Below are positions 45,188 through 53,718 of a stretch of DNA of 64,000 nt, one piece after another. Made by a program: the position numbers and the translations under genes. Numbering within the stretch: position 1 is the first letter of the stretch; every line of letters starts with the position of its first letter. The stretch comes from Mycolicibacterium brisbanense (GTDB lineage: Bacteria > Actinomycetota > Actinomycetes > Mycobacteriales > Mycobacteriaceae), in NCBI RefSeq assembly GCF_001570425.1, contig NZ_BCSX01000053.1, positions 186,001 to 250,000 on the forward strand, written 5' to 3'. The notes under the pieces were generated by a model that worked only from the letters and a program-made list of their open reading frames with translations, was not told the origin of the DNA and ran no database searches.

Positions 45188-46120
45188 GTGAGCATTCGCG
45201 AGCGCCGTTCCCTCGGTGGGGCGCCGAGCCGAATACGCACCACTTTCCTGGCGTATTTGGCACTCACCAAACCGCGTGTCATCGAGCTGTTGCTGGTGAC
45301 GGCGATCCCAGCCATGCTGCTGGCGCATCGCGGTGTCGTTGATCCGCTGCTGATCCTCAACACGCTGGTCGGCGGCATGATGGCGGCGGCGGGTGCCAAC
45401 ACCCTCAACTGCGTGGCCGACGCCGACATCGACAAGGTCATGAAACGTACCGCCCGCAGGCCGCTGGCGAAGGCGTCGGTGCCGACCCGGCACGCGCTGA
45501 TCTTCGGGCTCGCCCTGACGGTCGCGTCGTTCGCGTGGCTGTGGTGGACCACCAACCTGCTCTCGGGCGTGCTCGGCCTGGTGACCATCGCGTTCTACGT
45601 GTTCGTCTACACACTGCTGCTCAAGCGGCGTACGTCGCAGAACGTGGTGTGGGGCGGGGCGGCAGGCTGTATGCCCGTGATGATCGGCTGGTCGGCGGTC
45701 ACCGGGACCGTTCAATGGCCCGCGCTGGTGATGTTTCTGGTCATTTTCTTCTGGACACCGCCGCACACCTGGGCGCTGGCGATGCGCTACAAGGACGACT
45801 ACAAGGCGGCCGGCGTGCCGATGCTGCCCGCCGTCGCCACCGAACGTCACGTCACCAAGCAGATCCTGATCTACACGTGGCTCACCGTGCTGACCACGCT
45901 GGTGCTCGCGCTGGCCACCGGCTGGCTCTACGCGTCGGTCGCGCTGCTGGCGGGGGCGTGGTTCCTGGTGATGGCACACCAGCTGTACTCCGGGGTGAAG
46001 CGTGGCGAGCCGGTCAAGCCCCTGCGACTGTTCCTGCAGTCCAACAACTACCTGGCCGTGGTGTTCTGCGCGCTCGCCGTGGATTCGGCTCTGGCACTGC
46101 CGACGCTGTTCGGGCGGTAA
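45188..46120 (+). CDS. ctaB: Protoheme IX farnesyltransferase (heme O synthase)
   Basis: A 310-residue polytopic UbiA-family prenyltransferase that converts heme b to heme O for cytochrome aa3. About nine membrane helices are visible. The prenyl-diphosphate site is NCVADADIDKVMKRT in loop 2-3, and a second Asp-rich loop (YKDDYKAAGVPMLP) follows. GAGGAG upstream supports GTG 45188. The partner enzyme CtaA is encoded 4 kb away at 49-50 kb. The stop codon TAA is also the start of a -10 for the next gene. Confidence 0.95.
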   Translation: MSIRERRSLGGAPSRIRTTFLAYLALTKPRVIELLLVTAIPAMLLAHRGVVDPLLILNTLVGGMMAAAGANTLNCVADADIDKVMKRTARRPLAKASVPTRHALIFGLALTVASFAWLWWTTNLLSGVLGLVTIAFYVFVYTLLLKRRTSQNVVWGGAAGCMPVMIGWSAVTGTVQWPALVMFLVIFFWTPPHTWALAMRYKDDYKAAGVPMLPAVATERHVTKQILIYTWLTVLTTLVLALATGWLYASVALLAGAWFLVMAHQLYSGVKRGEPVKPLRLFLQSNNYLAVVFCALAVDSALALPTLFGR

Positions 46121-46123
46121 TCT
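46118..46123 (+). promoter_or_regulatory. -10 TAATCT beginning in the ctaB stop codon
   Basis: TAATCT lies six bases before GTG 46130. Its first three bases are the TAA stop of ctaB, so stop codon and promoter are shared. Confidence 0.5.
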
Positions 46124-46129
46124 GCGGGG

Positions 46130-47065
46130 GTGCTGGTCACCCCTGACAATTTCGCCCGCGCGGAATCCGACCTCTATTTCGGCAACATCGTCAAGGACGG
46201 CGGCTTCGCGGCGCTGCACCACATCCGCGAACTCAGTCCGCTCGACAACCAACTGGTGATCCGGCAGAACCGCGACACCCTCTACTCGGCAGGGGTTTTC
46301 GATCTCGACGCCGGGCCGGTCACCCTGACCCTGCCCGACAGCGCCGGGCGCTTCATGGCCCTGCAGATCATCACCGAGGACCACTACGTTCCGACGGTCG
46401 TGTACGCCCCGGCGTCACTCACCCTCACCCGGGCGGATATCGGCACCCGGTATGTCGCAGCGGCGGTCCGTACCCTCGTCGACCCGAACGATCCCGCCGA
46501 CGTGCAAGCGGTGCACGCCCTGCAGGACGCGATCTCGATCAGCCAGGCCGAGGCGGGCAGCTTCGAAGTGCCGCAATGGGATCCGGTGAGTCAGAAGACC
46601 GTGCGCGACGCCCTGATCACGTTGTCGACGACACTTCCGGACAGCAAGGCCACGTTCGGACCACGAGACTCCGTCGATCCGGTGCGGCACCTGATCGGTT
46701 CGGCGTACGCCTGGGGTGGCAACCCGGAACGTGACGCGCTGTACCTGTCGGTCTTCCCGGCCGCCAATGACGGCACCACCGTGCACCGGCTCACCGTCGA
46801 AGACGTCCCGGTGGACGGGTTCTGGTCGGTGACCGTCTACAACAGGGACGGGTACTTCACGCCCAACGCCCAGAACGCCTACTCGCTGAACAACATCACC
46901 GCCGTGCCCGGCGCCGACGGTGCGACCACCATCCAGTTCGGCGGTGCGGACGCTGTGAATCTGCTGCCGATCACCGACGGCTGGAACTACATCGTGCGGC
47001 TCTACCGGCCCCGTCCGGAGATCCTCGACGGATCATGGACGTTCCCGGTGGCCGAGCCCATCTGA
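46130..47065 (+). CDS. DUF1254/DUF1214 domain protein
   Basis: A 311-residue protein with an N-terminal DUF1254 part (ELSPLDNQLVIRQNRDTLYS and the following strand-rich region) and a C-terminal DUF1214 part (VPVDGFWSVTVYNRDGYF, WNYIVRLYRPRPEILDGSW). Many relatives are exported, but no signal peptide is seen here. Function is unknown; a jelly-roll-like fold is expected from the family. It has a leaderless-type promoter overlapping the ctaB stop and is convergent with qor. Confidence 0.87.
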   Translation: MLVTPDNFARAESDLYFGNIVKDGGFAALHHIRELSPLDNQLVIRQNRDTLYSAGVFDLDAGPVTLTLPDSAGRFMALQIITEDHYVPTVVYAPASLTLTRADIGTRYVAAAVRTLVDPNDPADVQAVHALQDAISISQAEAGSFEVPQWDPVSQKTVRDALITLSTTLPDSKATFGPRDSVDPVRHLIGSAYAWGGNPERDALYLSVFPAANDGTTVHRLTVEDVPVDGFWSVTVYNRDGYFTPNAQNAYSLNNITAVPGADGATTIQFGGADAVNLLPITDGWNYIVRLYRPRPEILDGSWTFPVAEPI

Positions 47066-47077
47066 CGGCGTCCGGCG

Positions 47078-48052
47078 CTAGGGCACCAAGACGATCGAGC
47101 CGACGGTCTTGCGGCCCTGCAGATCGGTGTGGGCCTGGGCGGCCTCGGCGAGCGGATAGCGTCCGCCCACGGTGATGTTGATGGTCCCGTCGGCAATGGC
47201 GTTGATCAGTTCTCCTGCCCGCCAAGAGAATTCGTCGGGTGTGCGAGTGTAGTGCGCCAGTGTCGGCCGGGTCAGGAACACCGAACCCGACGAGTTGAGG
47301 CGCTGCGGGTCCACCGGCGGGACCGGACCACTGGCGGCGCCGAACAGCGCCAGCGTGCCACGCACGGCCAAACTGGCCAGGCTCGCGTCGAACGTCGACT
47401 TGCCCACCCCGTCGTAGACCGCGGCGACCCCGAGACCGCCGGTGAGGTCGCGGATCTTCTCGGCGAACTCGGCCGGGTCGTCGGGGTAGTCGAGCACCTC
47501 GACGGCACCGGCCTGCCGGGACAGCTCGGCCTTCTGCGGCGTGGACGCCGTGGTGATCACCCGGGTGCCGATGCTGGTGGCCCACTGCGTGAGGATCAGC
47601 CCCACGCCGCCTGCGCCGGCGTGCAGCAGCACGGTGTCCGACGGTTGCACCGGATAGGTGGACTTGATGAGGTAGTGCGCGGTCATGCCCTTGAGCAGGG
47701 CGGAGGCCACGGCGTCCGGTGCCACGCCGTCCGGCACGTAGGCGCTGAAATCGGCTGGCGCGACACAGTATTCGGCGTATGCGCCGGTGGCGTTTGCGGT
47801 CACCACCCGGTCGCCGACCGCCAGTGCCGCCACATCGTCACCGACGGCGGCGACGGTGCCGCACACCTCGGTGCCGACGACGAACGGCAGCTCCCGCGGG
47901 TAGAGCCCGGAGCGGAAGTAGGTGTCGATGAAATTCACGCCGATCGCTTCGGCCTTGATCAATATTTCGCCGGGGCCCGGGGTGGGCTCGGGCTGTTCGA
48001 TGAAATTGAGGACCTCGGGTCCACCGGTCTCGGCGACTTCGATCGCGTGCAT
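47078..48052 (-). CDS. qor: Quinone oxidoreductase (zinc-independent MDR family)
   Basis: A 324-residue NADPH:quinone reductase of the medium-chain dehydrogenase family. It has the N-terminal GroES-like fold (GEILIKAEAIGVNFIDTYFR), the NADPH-binding HAGAGGVGLILTQWA and the family loop GTLALFGAASGPVPPVDPQ. The catalytic zinc ligands of alcohol dehydrogenases are absent, as normal for Qor. It matches Rv1454c in order and sequence style. Start ATG 48052 (MHAIEV) is preferred to ATG 48061 because GGCAGG is placed nine bases ahead of it. Confidence 0.93.
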   Translation of the reverse strand: MHAIEVAETGGPEVLNFIEQPEPTPGPGEILIKAEAIGVNFIDTYFRSGLYPRELPFVVGTEVCGTVAAVGDDVAALAVGDRVVTANATGAYAEYCVAPADFSAYVPDGVAPDAVASALLKGMTAHYLIKSTYPVQPSDTVLLHAGAGGVGLILTQWATSIGTRVITTASTPQKAELSRQAGAVEVLDYPDDPAEFAEKIRDLTGGLGVAAVYDGVGKSTFDASLASLAVRGTLALFGAASGPVPPVDPQRLNSSGSVFLTRPTLAHYTRTPDEFSWRAGELINAIADGTINITVGGRYPLAEAAQAHTDLQGRKTVGSIVLVP

Positions 48053-48157
48053 GGTGACCATCCTGCCAAGCCTCGGCCGTTCGCGTGTGCCGCAACACCC
48101 GGCCGGATCCCATGACACCCTTGAGAGAACCCGTCGCCACCGACCCCGGAGGATCGT

Positions 48158-49117
48158 GTGAAGCTCGCCCGCCCGGACATCTTCCATCCACGCATCGTGT
48201 TCGCCGGTTGCCCGACACTGCCCGACGGCGACGGTGACGATGCAGGTCTGGTCGCCGCGCTGCGCACCCGGGGCCTGCACGCGCGGTGGCTGTCCTGGGA
48301 CGACCCGGCGACCCTGGACGCGGATCTGGTGGTCCTCAGGGCAACGTGGGATTACCCCGAACGGCTCGACGAATATCTGTCATGGACACGCTCGGTGCGC
48401 AACCTGATCAATCCGCCCGCGCTCGTCGAGTGGAACATCGACAAGCACTACCTGATCGACCTCGATCGGCTCGGGGTGCCGGTGGTTCCCACCCAGCATT
48501 TCCCGGTCGGCCAAGCCGTGCGCATCCCCGCGGGAGAGGTCGTGGTGAAACCGGCCGTCGGGGCGGGTTCGCAAGGAGCGCAACGGTTCGTCGACGCCGA
48601 CGCGGCCGCCGCACACGCGGCCCAACTGCACGCGCAAGGTCGCGCGGTGTTGGTGCAGCCCTACGACCCGCGCATCGTCGACGGGGAGACGGCCCTGGTC
48701 TTCCTCAACGGCGAGGGGTCCCACGCGTTCACCAAGGGGCCTATACTTCCGGCTGCGGGCAGCGCGCCGGAGTTCGAGGAAACCGGGACCTACGCCACCG
48801 AAAGCCTGTCAGCGGCCGAGCCTGACGACGAGATCTGGGAGGTCGGGCGGCTGGCAATCGCGGCCGTGACCCGGATGTTCGACATCGCCGCGCGCGACCT
48901 GCTGTACGCCCGGGTGGACGTGATCGGCGGGGCCGCAGCTACGGGGAGTGGGCCCGACGATCCGCGGCTGCTGGAACTCGAACTCGTCGAACCGTCGCTG
49001 GGTTTCCGTCAGCTCAGCGCAGGCAACCGCGCCGAAGCCGAACGACAGTTCGCGCTGGGGGTCGAGTCAGCCCTGGAGCGCCTCGGCCTCGGTCCGCTCT
49101 CGCATCGACGCCCATAG
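48158..49117 (+). CDS. ATP-grasp domain protein
   Basis: A 319-residue ATP-grasp-fold protein. The N-terminal region (PRIVFAGCPTLPDGDGDD, LVVLRATWDYPERLDEYLSW) resembles the pre-ATP-grasp domain of DcsG-like and related ligases. The ATP-binding lysine is likely in GEVVVKPAVGAGSQGA, and Mg-binding acidic residues lie in LLYARVDVIGG and LLELELVEPSLGF. It probably ligates a carboxylate to an amine or thiol; the substrates are unknown. GGAGGA precedes GTG 48158. Its last 51 bases overlap the 3' end of ctaA on the other strand. Confidence 0.82.
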   Translation: MKLARPDIFHPRIVFAGCPTLPDGDGDDAGLVAALRTRGLHARWLSWDDPATLDADLVVLRATWDYPERLDEYLSWTRSVRNLINPPALVEWNIDKHYLIDLDRLGVPVVPTQHFPVGQAVRIPAGEVVVKPAVGAGSQGAQRFVDADAAAAHAAQLHAQGRAVLVQPYDPRIVDGETALVFLNGEGSHAFTKGPILPAAGSAPEFEETGTYATESLSAAEPDDEIWEVGRLAIAAVTRMFDIAARDLLYARVDVIGGAAATGSGPDDPRLLELELVEPSLGFRQLSAGNRAEAERQFALGVESALERLGLGPLSHRRP

Positions 49118-50023
49118 CGCCGCGGTGGCGGCCGTACATGCCACCGCCCCGGCGACGTGCACGGCGACCAGCGCGGCGGGCACGCCGGTATAGAACTGCA
49201 CGGTCCCGACCAGCCCCTGCGCGCACACCAGAGCCAGCAGCACACCCAGTCGGACCATGATCGGCCGAGCCGCGTGCACTGCGGCGAGGGCGAACCCGAG
49301 CGCGATGATCATCGACAGATAGGCGACCAGGAGCGACGAGTGGGCGTGTACCAATGTGGTGATCTCCACCTGCAGGCGTGGCACCACGCGGTCGAGGCTC
49401 TTGTCGCCTGCGTGCGGGCCCGCGCCGGTGACCAGGGTTCCGGTCACCAGGATGGCGGCGAGGATGACGGCGCTCAGCGCGGTCAACTGCCGCAAGGGTC
49501 TTGCCACCAGCACGGTGGGGGTGCCGTCGTCGGGCTGGCCGACTTTCACGTACAGCAGCACCGACAGCCACACCATGGTCATCGAGGCCACCAAGTGGAT
49601 GGCCACGGTCCACCACAGCAGGCCGGTCCGCACGGTGATGCCGCCGATGACGGCCTGCACCACCGTCGAGGCGGGCATGAGCCAGGCGTAGATCAGCACT
49701 TCGCGGCGGCGCCGGGCCCGGGTGACGGCGAGCACGGCTGCCACCGCGGTGAACACCACCAGGAAGGTGATCATCCGGTTACCGAATTCGACGGCCTGAT
49801 GCACCACGGCGACCTCGGCGTGCGGCACCGGGGTGAAACTGCCGGGGAAGCACTGCGGCCAGGTCGGGCAGCCGAGACCCGATGCGGTCACCCGCACGAT
49901 CGCGCCGGTCACCGCGATGCCGCCCTGGGTGAGGATCACCAGGAACGCGATGATGCGCTGGACCCGCAGGCTCGGCAGTGGCAGCAGATCGACCAGTCGC
50001 AGAAAAAGACGTCCGACGGTCAC
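49067..50023 (-). CDS. ctaA: Heme A synthase
   Basis: A 318-residue polytopic CtaA that oxidises heme O to heme A for cytochrome c oxidase. It has about eight membrane helices in two four-helix repeats, heme-ligand histidines (AVVHQAVEFGNR, VHAHSSLLVAYL), and the extracytoplasmic cysteine pair in GLGCPTWPQCFPG. TACGAT six bases before GTG 50023 sets the start. The 3' end runs 51 bases into the convergent ATP-grasp gene. Confidence 0.94.
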   Translation of the reverse strand: MTVGRLFLRLVDLLPLPSLRVQRIIAFLVILTQGGIAVTGAIVRVTASGLGCPTWPQCFPGSFTPVPHAEVAVVHQAVEFGNRMITFLVVFTAVAAVLAVTRARRRREVLIYAWLMPASTVVQAVIGGITVRTGLLWWTVAIHLVASMTMVWLSVLLYVKVGQPDDGTPTVLVARPLRQLTALSAVILAAILVTGTLVTGAGPHAGDKSLDRVVPRLQVEITTLVHAHSSLLVAYLSMIIALGFALAAVHAARPIMVRLGVLLALVCAQGLVGTVQFYTGVPAALVAVHVAGAVACTAATAALWASMRERTEAEALQG

Positions 50024-50029
50024 GGGCTG

Positions 50030-50035
50030 ATCGTA
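50030..50035 (-). promoter_or_regulatory. -10 TACGAT, leaderless type, for ctaA
   Basis: TACGAT lies six bases before GTG 50023. It separates ctaA from the upstream ABC exporter operon. Confidence 0.5.
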
Positions 50036-50078
50036 GATGAACCGGAACTACAGCTCGTAGTAGGGGCCGCCGGGCTCA

Positions 50079-50873
50079 TCAGGTGAAGCGGAACCAGCGC
50101 ATGGCGCACACGGCCGCGACGCCGCCCCACGCCACCAGCACCAGGATGCCGAACCAGTCCACCGACAGCGACATCGCGCGGGTCAGCGCCTCGGTGAGGG
50201 CCCCCGACGGGGTGAGCCGGGCTGCCCACCGCAGGGCCGACGGCACCAGGCCGCCTTCCAGCGTCAGCGCGCCCAACCCGGCGAACACGAACCACAACAG
50301 GTTCGCCAATGCCAGCACGATCTCGGCCTTGAGCGTGCCGCCGAGCAGCAGGCCCAACGCCGCGAACCCGGCGGTCCCGAGCGCGATGATCACCGCACCC
50401 AGCGCCAGACCGGCGACCGGCGGGCGCCAGCCCAGAGCGACACCGATGGCGCCCAGCAGGATCGCCTGCAGGAACACGACCGTGACCACGGCCAGCGCCT
50501 TGCCCGCGATGATGCCCCAGACCGGTAGTGCCGTCGCGCCGAGCCGTTTGAGCGCGCCGTACCGGCGGTCGAACGCCACGGCGATGGCCTGCCCGGTGAA
50601 GGCTGTGGAGATCACGGCCAGCGCCATGATCGGCGGCGTGAACGCCGCGGCGCGATGCTCACCGAACGACCCGAGTGGCAGAAGAGTCAGGCCGATCAGC
50701 AGCGTGATGGGGATGAACATGGTCAGCAGCAACTGCTCGCCGTTGCGCAGCAGCAGTTTGAGCTCGAGCCCGTACTGCGCGGCCAACATCGTCGGCACGC
50801 CTGCCGGCCGCGGATCGGGGGAGAACGTCCCGGGTTCGAAGCGGTTCGTCGTGGTCATCTCGTTGTCCGTCAT
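50079..50873 (-). CDS. ABC-2 type transporter permease
   Basis: A 264-residue six-helix ABC-2 permease (Rv1457c equivalent). The cytosolic N-terminus is followed by LLLRNGEQLLLTMFIPITLL and the coupling-helix region FDRRYGALKRLGATAL typical of drug/daunorubicin-type exporters. It follows its ATPase by nine bases. The cargo is unknown; the conserved neighbourhood with ctaA and ctaB and the heme steps invites a heme- or oxidase-related guess, without direct evidence. Confidence 0.9.
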   Translation of the reverse strand: MTDNEMTTTNRFEPGTFSPDPRPAGVPTMLAAQYGLELKLLLRNGEQLLLTMFIPITLLIGLTLLPLGSFGEHRAAAFTPPIMALAVISTAFTGQAIAVAFDRRYGALKRLGATALPVWGIIAGKALAVVTVVFLQAILLGAIGVALGWRPPVAGLALGAVIIALGTAGFAALGLLLGGTLKAEIVLALANLLWFVFAGLGALTLEGGLVPSALRWAARLTPSGALTEALTRAMSLSVDWFGILVLVAWGGVAAVCAMRWFRFT

Positions 50874-50882
50874 GTCGTCTCG

Positions 50883-51830
50883 TCAGCCCCGCAGCTCGCG
50901 TCCGGTGAGGTCCAGGAACACGTCCTCCAGGCTGCGCTGCTCCACCCGCATATCGGTGGCCAGCACGTCCAGCCGGGCACACCACCCCGTCACCGTCGCC
51001 AGCACCTGCGGATCGATGAACCCCTCGACCAGGTATTCGCCCGGCGCGGTCTCACTGGCCTTGTAGTTCTCTGGCAATGCTGCGACGAGCAGCGACAGAT
51101 CGAGCTTGCGGGGCGCGGTGAACCGCAGCTGGTTCTCGGCGCCGGTGCGCATCAGTTCGGCGGGCGTGCCGGTGGCCACCGCAACGCCGTGGTCGATGAT
51201 CACGATGCGGTCGGCGAGTTCCTCGGCCTCGGTCAGCTGATGCGTCGTCAACACCACCGTCACGCCGTCGCGACGCAGCGCATCGATCAACTCCCACACC
51301 ACGATTCGTGCGTGCGCGTCCATGCCTGCCGTCGGCTCGTCGAGGAAGACCAGCTCGGGACGCCCGACCACGGCGCATGCCAGCGCCAGCCGCTGCTGCT
51401 GACCGCCGGAGAGCCGCCGGTAGGTGGTGCGGGCGGATTCGGTGAGGCCGAGGGTGTCCATCAGCCAGGCCGGGTCGAGCGGGTTGGCCGCGTACGACGC
51501 CACGAGGTTGAGCATCTCGCCGGCCCGGGCTGCCGGGTAGCCACCGCCGCCCTGCAGCATCACGCCGATGCGCTCACGTAGCCGCGCGTTGTCGCCGACG
51601 GGGTCGAGGCCCAGGATCTCGATGGTGCCGCCGTCGGGCCGGATGAAACCCTCGCACATCTCGACGGTGGTGGTCTTGCCCGCCCCGTTGGGGCCGAGCA
51701 AGGCCAGCACCTCGGCCTTGTGCACTTCGAGGTCGAGGCCGGATACCGCTGTCGTCGTGCCGTACTGCTTGGTGACGCCGCGCAGCAGCACGGGTGTTTC
51801 GGTGGGCGAAGCGTCGGAACGCGAGTTCAC
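50883..51830 (-). CDS. ABC transporter ATPase, DrrA type
   Basis: A 315-residue ABC ATPase (Rv1458c equivalent). Walker A GPNGAGKTTT, Q-loop, signature LSGGQQQRLALA, Walker B LVFLDEPTAGMD and switch His TTHQLTEAEEL are intact. The C-terminal 90 residues carry a DrrA-like regulatory domain (ENQLRFTAPRKLD). GTG 51830 overlaps the mptB stop as GTGA, so it is translated with mptB. It powers the permease encoded downstream. Confidence 0.93.
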   Translation of the reverse strand: MNSRSDASPTETPVLLRGVTKQYGTTTAVSGLDLEVHKAEVLALLGPNGAGKTTTVEMCEGFIRPDGGTIEILGLDPVGDNARLRERIGVMLQGGGGYPAARAGEMLNLVASYAANPLDPAWLMDTLGLTESARTTYRRLSGGQQQRLALACAVVGRPELVFLDEPTAGMDAHARIVVWELIDALRRDGVTVVLTTHQLTEAEELADRIVIIDHGVAVATGTPAELMRTGAENQLRFTAPRKLDLSLLVAALPENYKASETAPGEYLVEGFIDPQVLATVTGWCARLDVLATDMRVEQRSLEDVFLDLTGRELRG

Positions 51831-53611
51831 GGGGACTCAGCGTAGGCGTCGGAGGTGGTGACCGGTGCCGCCGGTGGGCTGGTGGTGGTGTCGGACAGCT
51901 TGCGCCAGGGCAACCGGCGCCAGGTCAACCCGATCAGGATCAGGACGATCACCGTGCTCGCCAGCGTCGCCATCACGATCTGGAACAGCGCGAACCGGTC
52001 GCCGTTGGCGGTGGGACCGAAGATGCCGACGACGAGCGTCAGCACGATGGTGGCGCCGCGGAAGCCGGGCCGGGTGGCCCAGGCCGCGAGCGGCACGATG
52101 GCCCACAGCAGGTACCACGGCTGCACCACCGGGAACAGCAGGACGGTCGCGCCGAGGGCGACGCCGAGGCCGCCGACCGGATGCAACCGCCCGCGCATCA
52201 CCGCGAGCAGCAGCCATGTGACGACGACCGCGATGATCGAGACACCGATCGCACGGGTGAGCGCGAGAACCGCGGTGGTGTGGTCGCCGAGCCCGAGCAG
52301 GATGCCGACCTGGCCGGTGCCCAGGGCGAGCAGCGTCGGCGGTGACATCCAGCTCCGTACGACGTTCGCGGTGCCGAGGGTGAACAGCCAGCCGAAGCCG
52401 AGGCCACTGGCCCAGCCGATGATCGCCATCACCACCAGCGATACCGTGCCCAGCGAAAAGCTCGCGAGGAAGAACGCCTTCACGGTGCCGCCCCAGCGCC
52501 ATGCCAGGGCCATCGCGACGAACCCGAGCGCTAGCAGGGACGGCAGTTTGACCTGCGAGGACATCGTGATGAGCACGGCGCCGAGGAGAAGCATCGCCAT
52601 CGGTCGCCAGCGGGCCCACTCGGCCGAACCGCGCGGCCAGGCCAGTGGACCCAGGGGATTTGTGCTCCTCACGTGCGCGGGGCCATTTGTGCTCCTCACG
52701 TGCGCGGGGCCATTTGTGCTCCTCACGTGCGCAGGGCCTTTTGTGCTCCTCACGTGCGCGGGCAGCAGGGGGTGACTCGAATCGATCCCGCGCAGTGCGA
52801 ATTCGGTGCCGGCGAGCATGAGGCCGAGCATCAGCGCCTCGTTGTGGATGCCCGCGACGAGATGCATGAACAGCAGCGGGTTGCAGGGGCCCAGCCACAG
52901 CGCGCTGACTTCCGCGACGCCGCAGCGGTGAGCCAGCCGCGGGGTGGCCCACACGATGAGGCCGACGCCGAACAACACGACCAGGCGGTGGCACAGCACG
53001 GCGGCGACGATGTTCTCGCCGGTCACGCCGGAGATGGTCTGACCGATCCACAGAAAGAGCGGACCGTAGGGCGCGGGGGTCTCACGCCACAGGCTGGGTA
53101 CCGACAGCGTGAACACGTGGTCGAGGCCGAGGCCCGTGGCCGGGCCCACCCGGTACGGGTCGAGCCCGAGCAGCGCGATCTCGCTCTGGGCCAGGTAGGA
53201 GTAGACGTCCTTGCTGTACATCGGCGGGGCGATCAGCAGCGGCAGCGCCCACAGCAGCAGCGTGCGGTCGAGCTGGCTGCGGGACATGCGGCGCGGACCC
53301 AGCGCGAACCTGCCCAGCATCAGCCAGGCGAGCGCCATCATCACGGCGCCGGTGGTGGTCATGGTCAGCGACACCGTCTGGATGCGGGACGGCAGGTTGA
53401 GCAACCGCACCCCGAAAGTCGGGTCCTGCACCACGGGGCGGGCACCTGCGCCCAGCGCCCCGATGGCCATCAGGACCGTCCCGGTGGCGCCGAACAGCCT
53501 GGTCCGGCGCAGTGCCACGACCTCGGCATCGTTCAGTGGGGAGCCGACCGCACGTTCGTCGCCGTGCCACCGGGCGATCGACGAGCTGAAGGACGACAGG
53601 CGGCTGGCCAT
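51827..53611 (-). CDS. mptB: Alpha-(1->6)-mannosyltransferase MptB, with internal repeat insertion
   Basis: A 594-residue GT-C glycosyltransferase (Rv1459c, MptB type), which starts the alpha-1,6-mannan core of lipomannan/lipoarabinomannan using polyprenyl-phosphate-mannose. About 12-14 membrane helices are visible, and the first large extracytoplasmic loop holds MYSKDVYSYLAQ, the acidic catalytic region. At about residues 285-318, between helices, four copies of AHVRSTN(G)P are inserted by a DNA tandem repeat. TACTCT six bases before ATG 53611 sets the start. The stop overlaps the ABC ATPase gene, and sufR is divergent. Confidence 0.88.
   Translation of the reverse strand: MASRLSSFSSSIARWHGDERAVGSPLNDAEVVALRRTRLFGATGTVLMAIGALGAGARPVVQDPTFGVRLLNLPSRIQTVSLTMTTTGAVMMALAWLMLGRFALGPRRMSRSQLDRTLLLWALPLLIAPPMYSKDVYSYLAQSEIALLGLDPYRVGPATGLGLDHVFTLSVPSLWRETPAPYGPLFLWIGQTISGVTGENIVAAVLCHRLVVLFGVGLIVWATPRLAHRCGVAEVSALWLGPCNPLLFMHLVAGIHNEALMLGLMLAGTEFALRGIDSSHPLLPAHVRSTKGPAHVRSTNGPAHVRSTNGPAHVRSTNPLGPLAWPRGSAEWARWRPMAMLLLGAVLITMSSQVKLPSLLALGFVAMALAWRWGGTVKAFFLASFSLGTVSLVVMAIIGWASGLGFGWLFTLGTANVVRSWMSPPTLLALGTGQVGILLGLGDHTTAVLALTRAIGVSIIAVVVTWLLLAVMRGRLHPVGGLGVALGATVLLFPVVQPWYLLWAIVPLAAWATRPGFRGATIVLTLVVGIFGPTANGDRFALFQIVMATLASTVIVLILIGLTWRRLPWRKLSDTTTSPPAAPVTTSDAYAESP
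52659..52759. repeat. 27-bp tandem repeat, 3.7 copies, in-frame in mptB
   Basis: Copies start at 52659, 52686, 52713 and 52740 (20 bases). The first two are identical and the third differs at two bases. Each codes nine residues of MptB. Read out of frame on the minus strand, each also has GAGGAG, five bases, and ATG opening a five-codon frame ending in TGA. Confidence 0.9.
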
Positions 53612-53617
53612 CAGAGC

Positions 53618-53623
53618 AGAGTA
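53618..53623 (-). promoter_or_regulatory. -10 TACTCT, leaderless type, for mptB
   Basis: TACTCT lies six bases before ATG 53611. It decides the start of MptB over the longer open frame. Confidence 0.55.
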
Positions 53624-53718
53624 ACCGCCGGGATCGAGTGGTCCGGGTCGGTGAGCGCACACCGGGGTGGCCCAAATCACGTAAGGCTACCCTTGCTAGA
53701 ACCGCTGGCCGAATTCCG

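Noticed and set aside
45129..45191. 20-codon upstream frame overlapping the ctaB start
   Set aside because: No ribosome binding site or suitable -10 for its ATG, while ctaB has its own GAGGAG.
52659..52759. Tandem repeat considered as a CRISPR array
   Set aside because: Copies are directly adjacent with no spacers, and they code in-frame within mptB.
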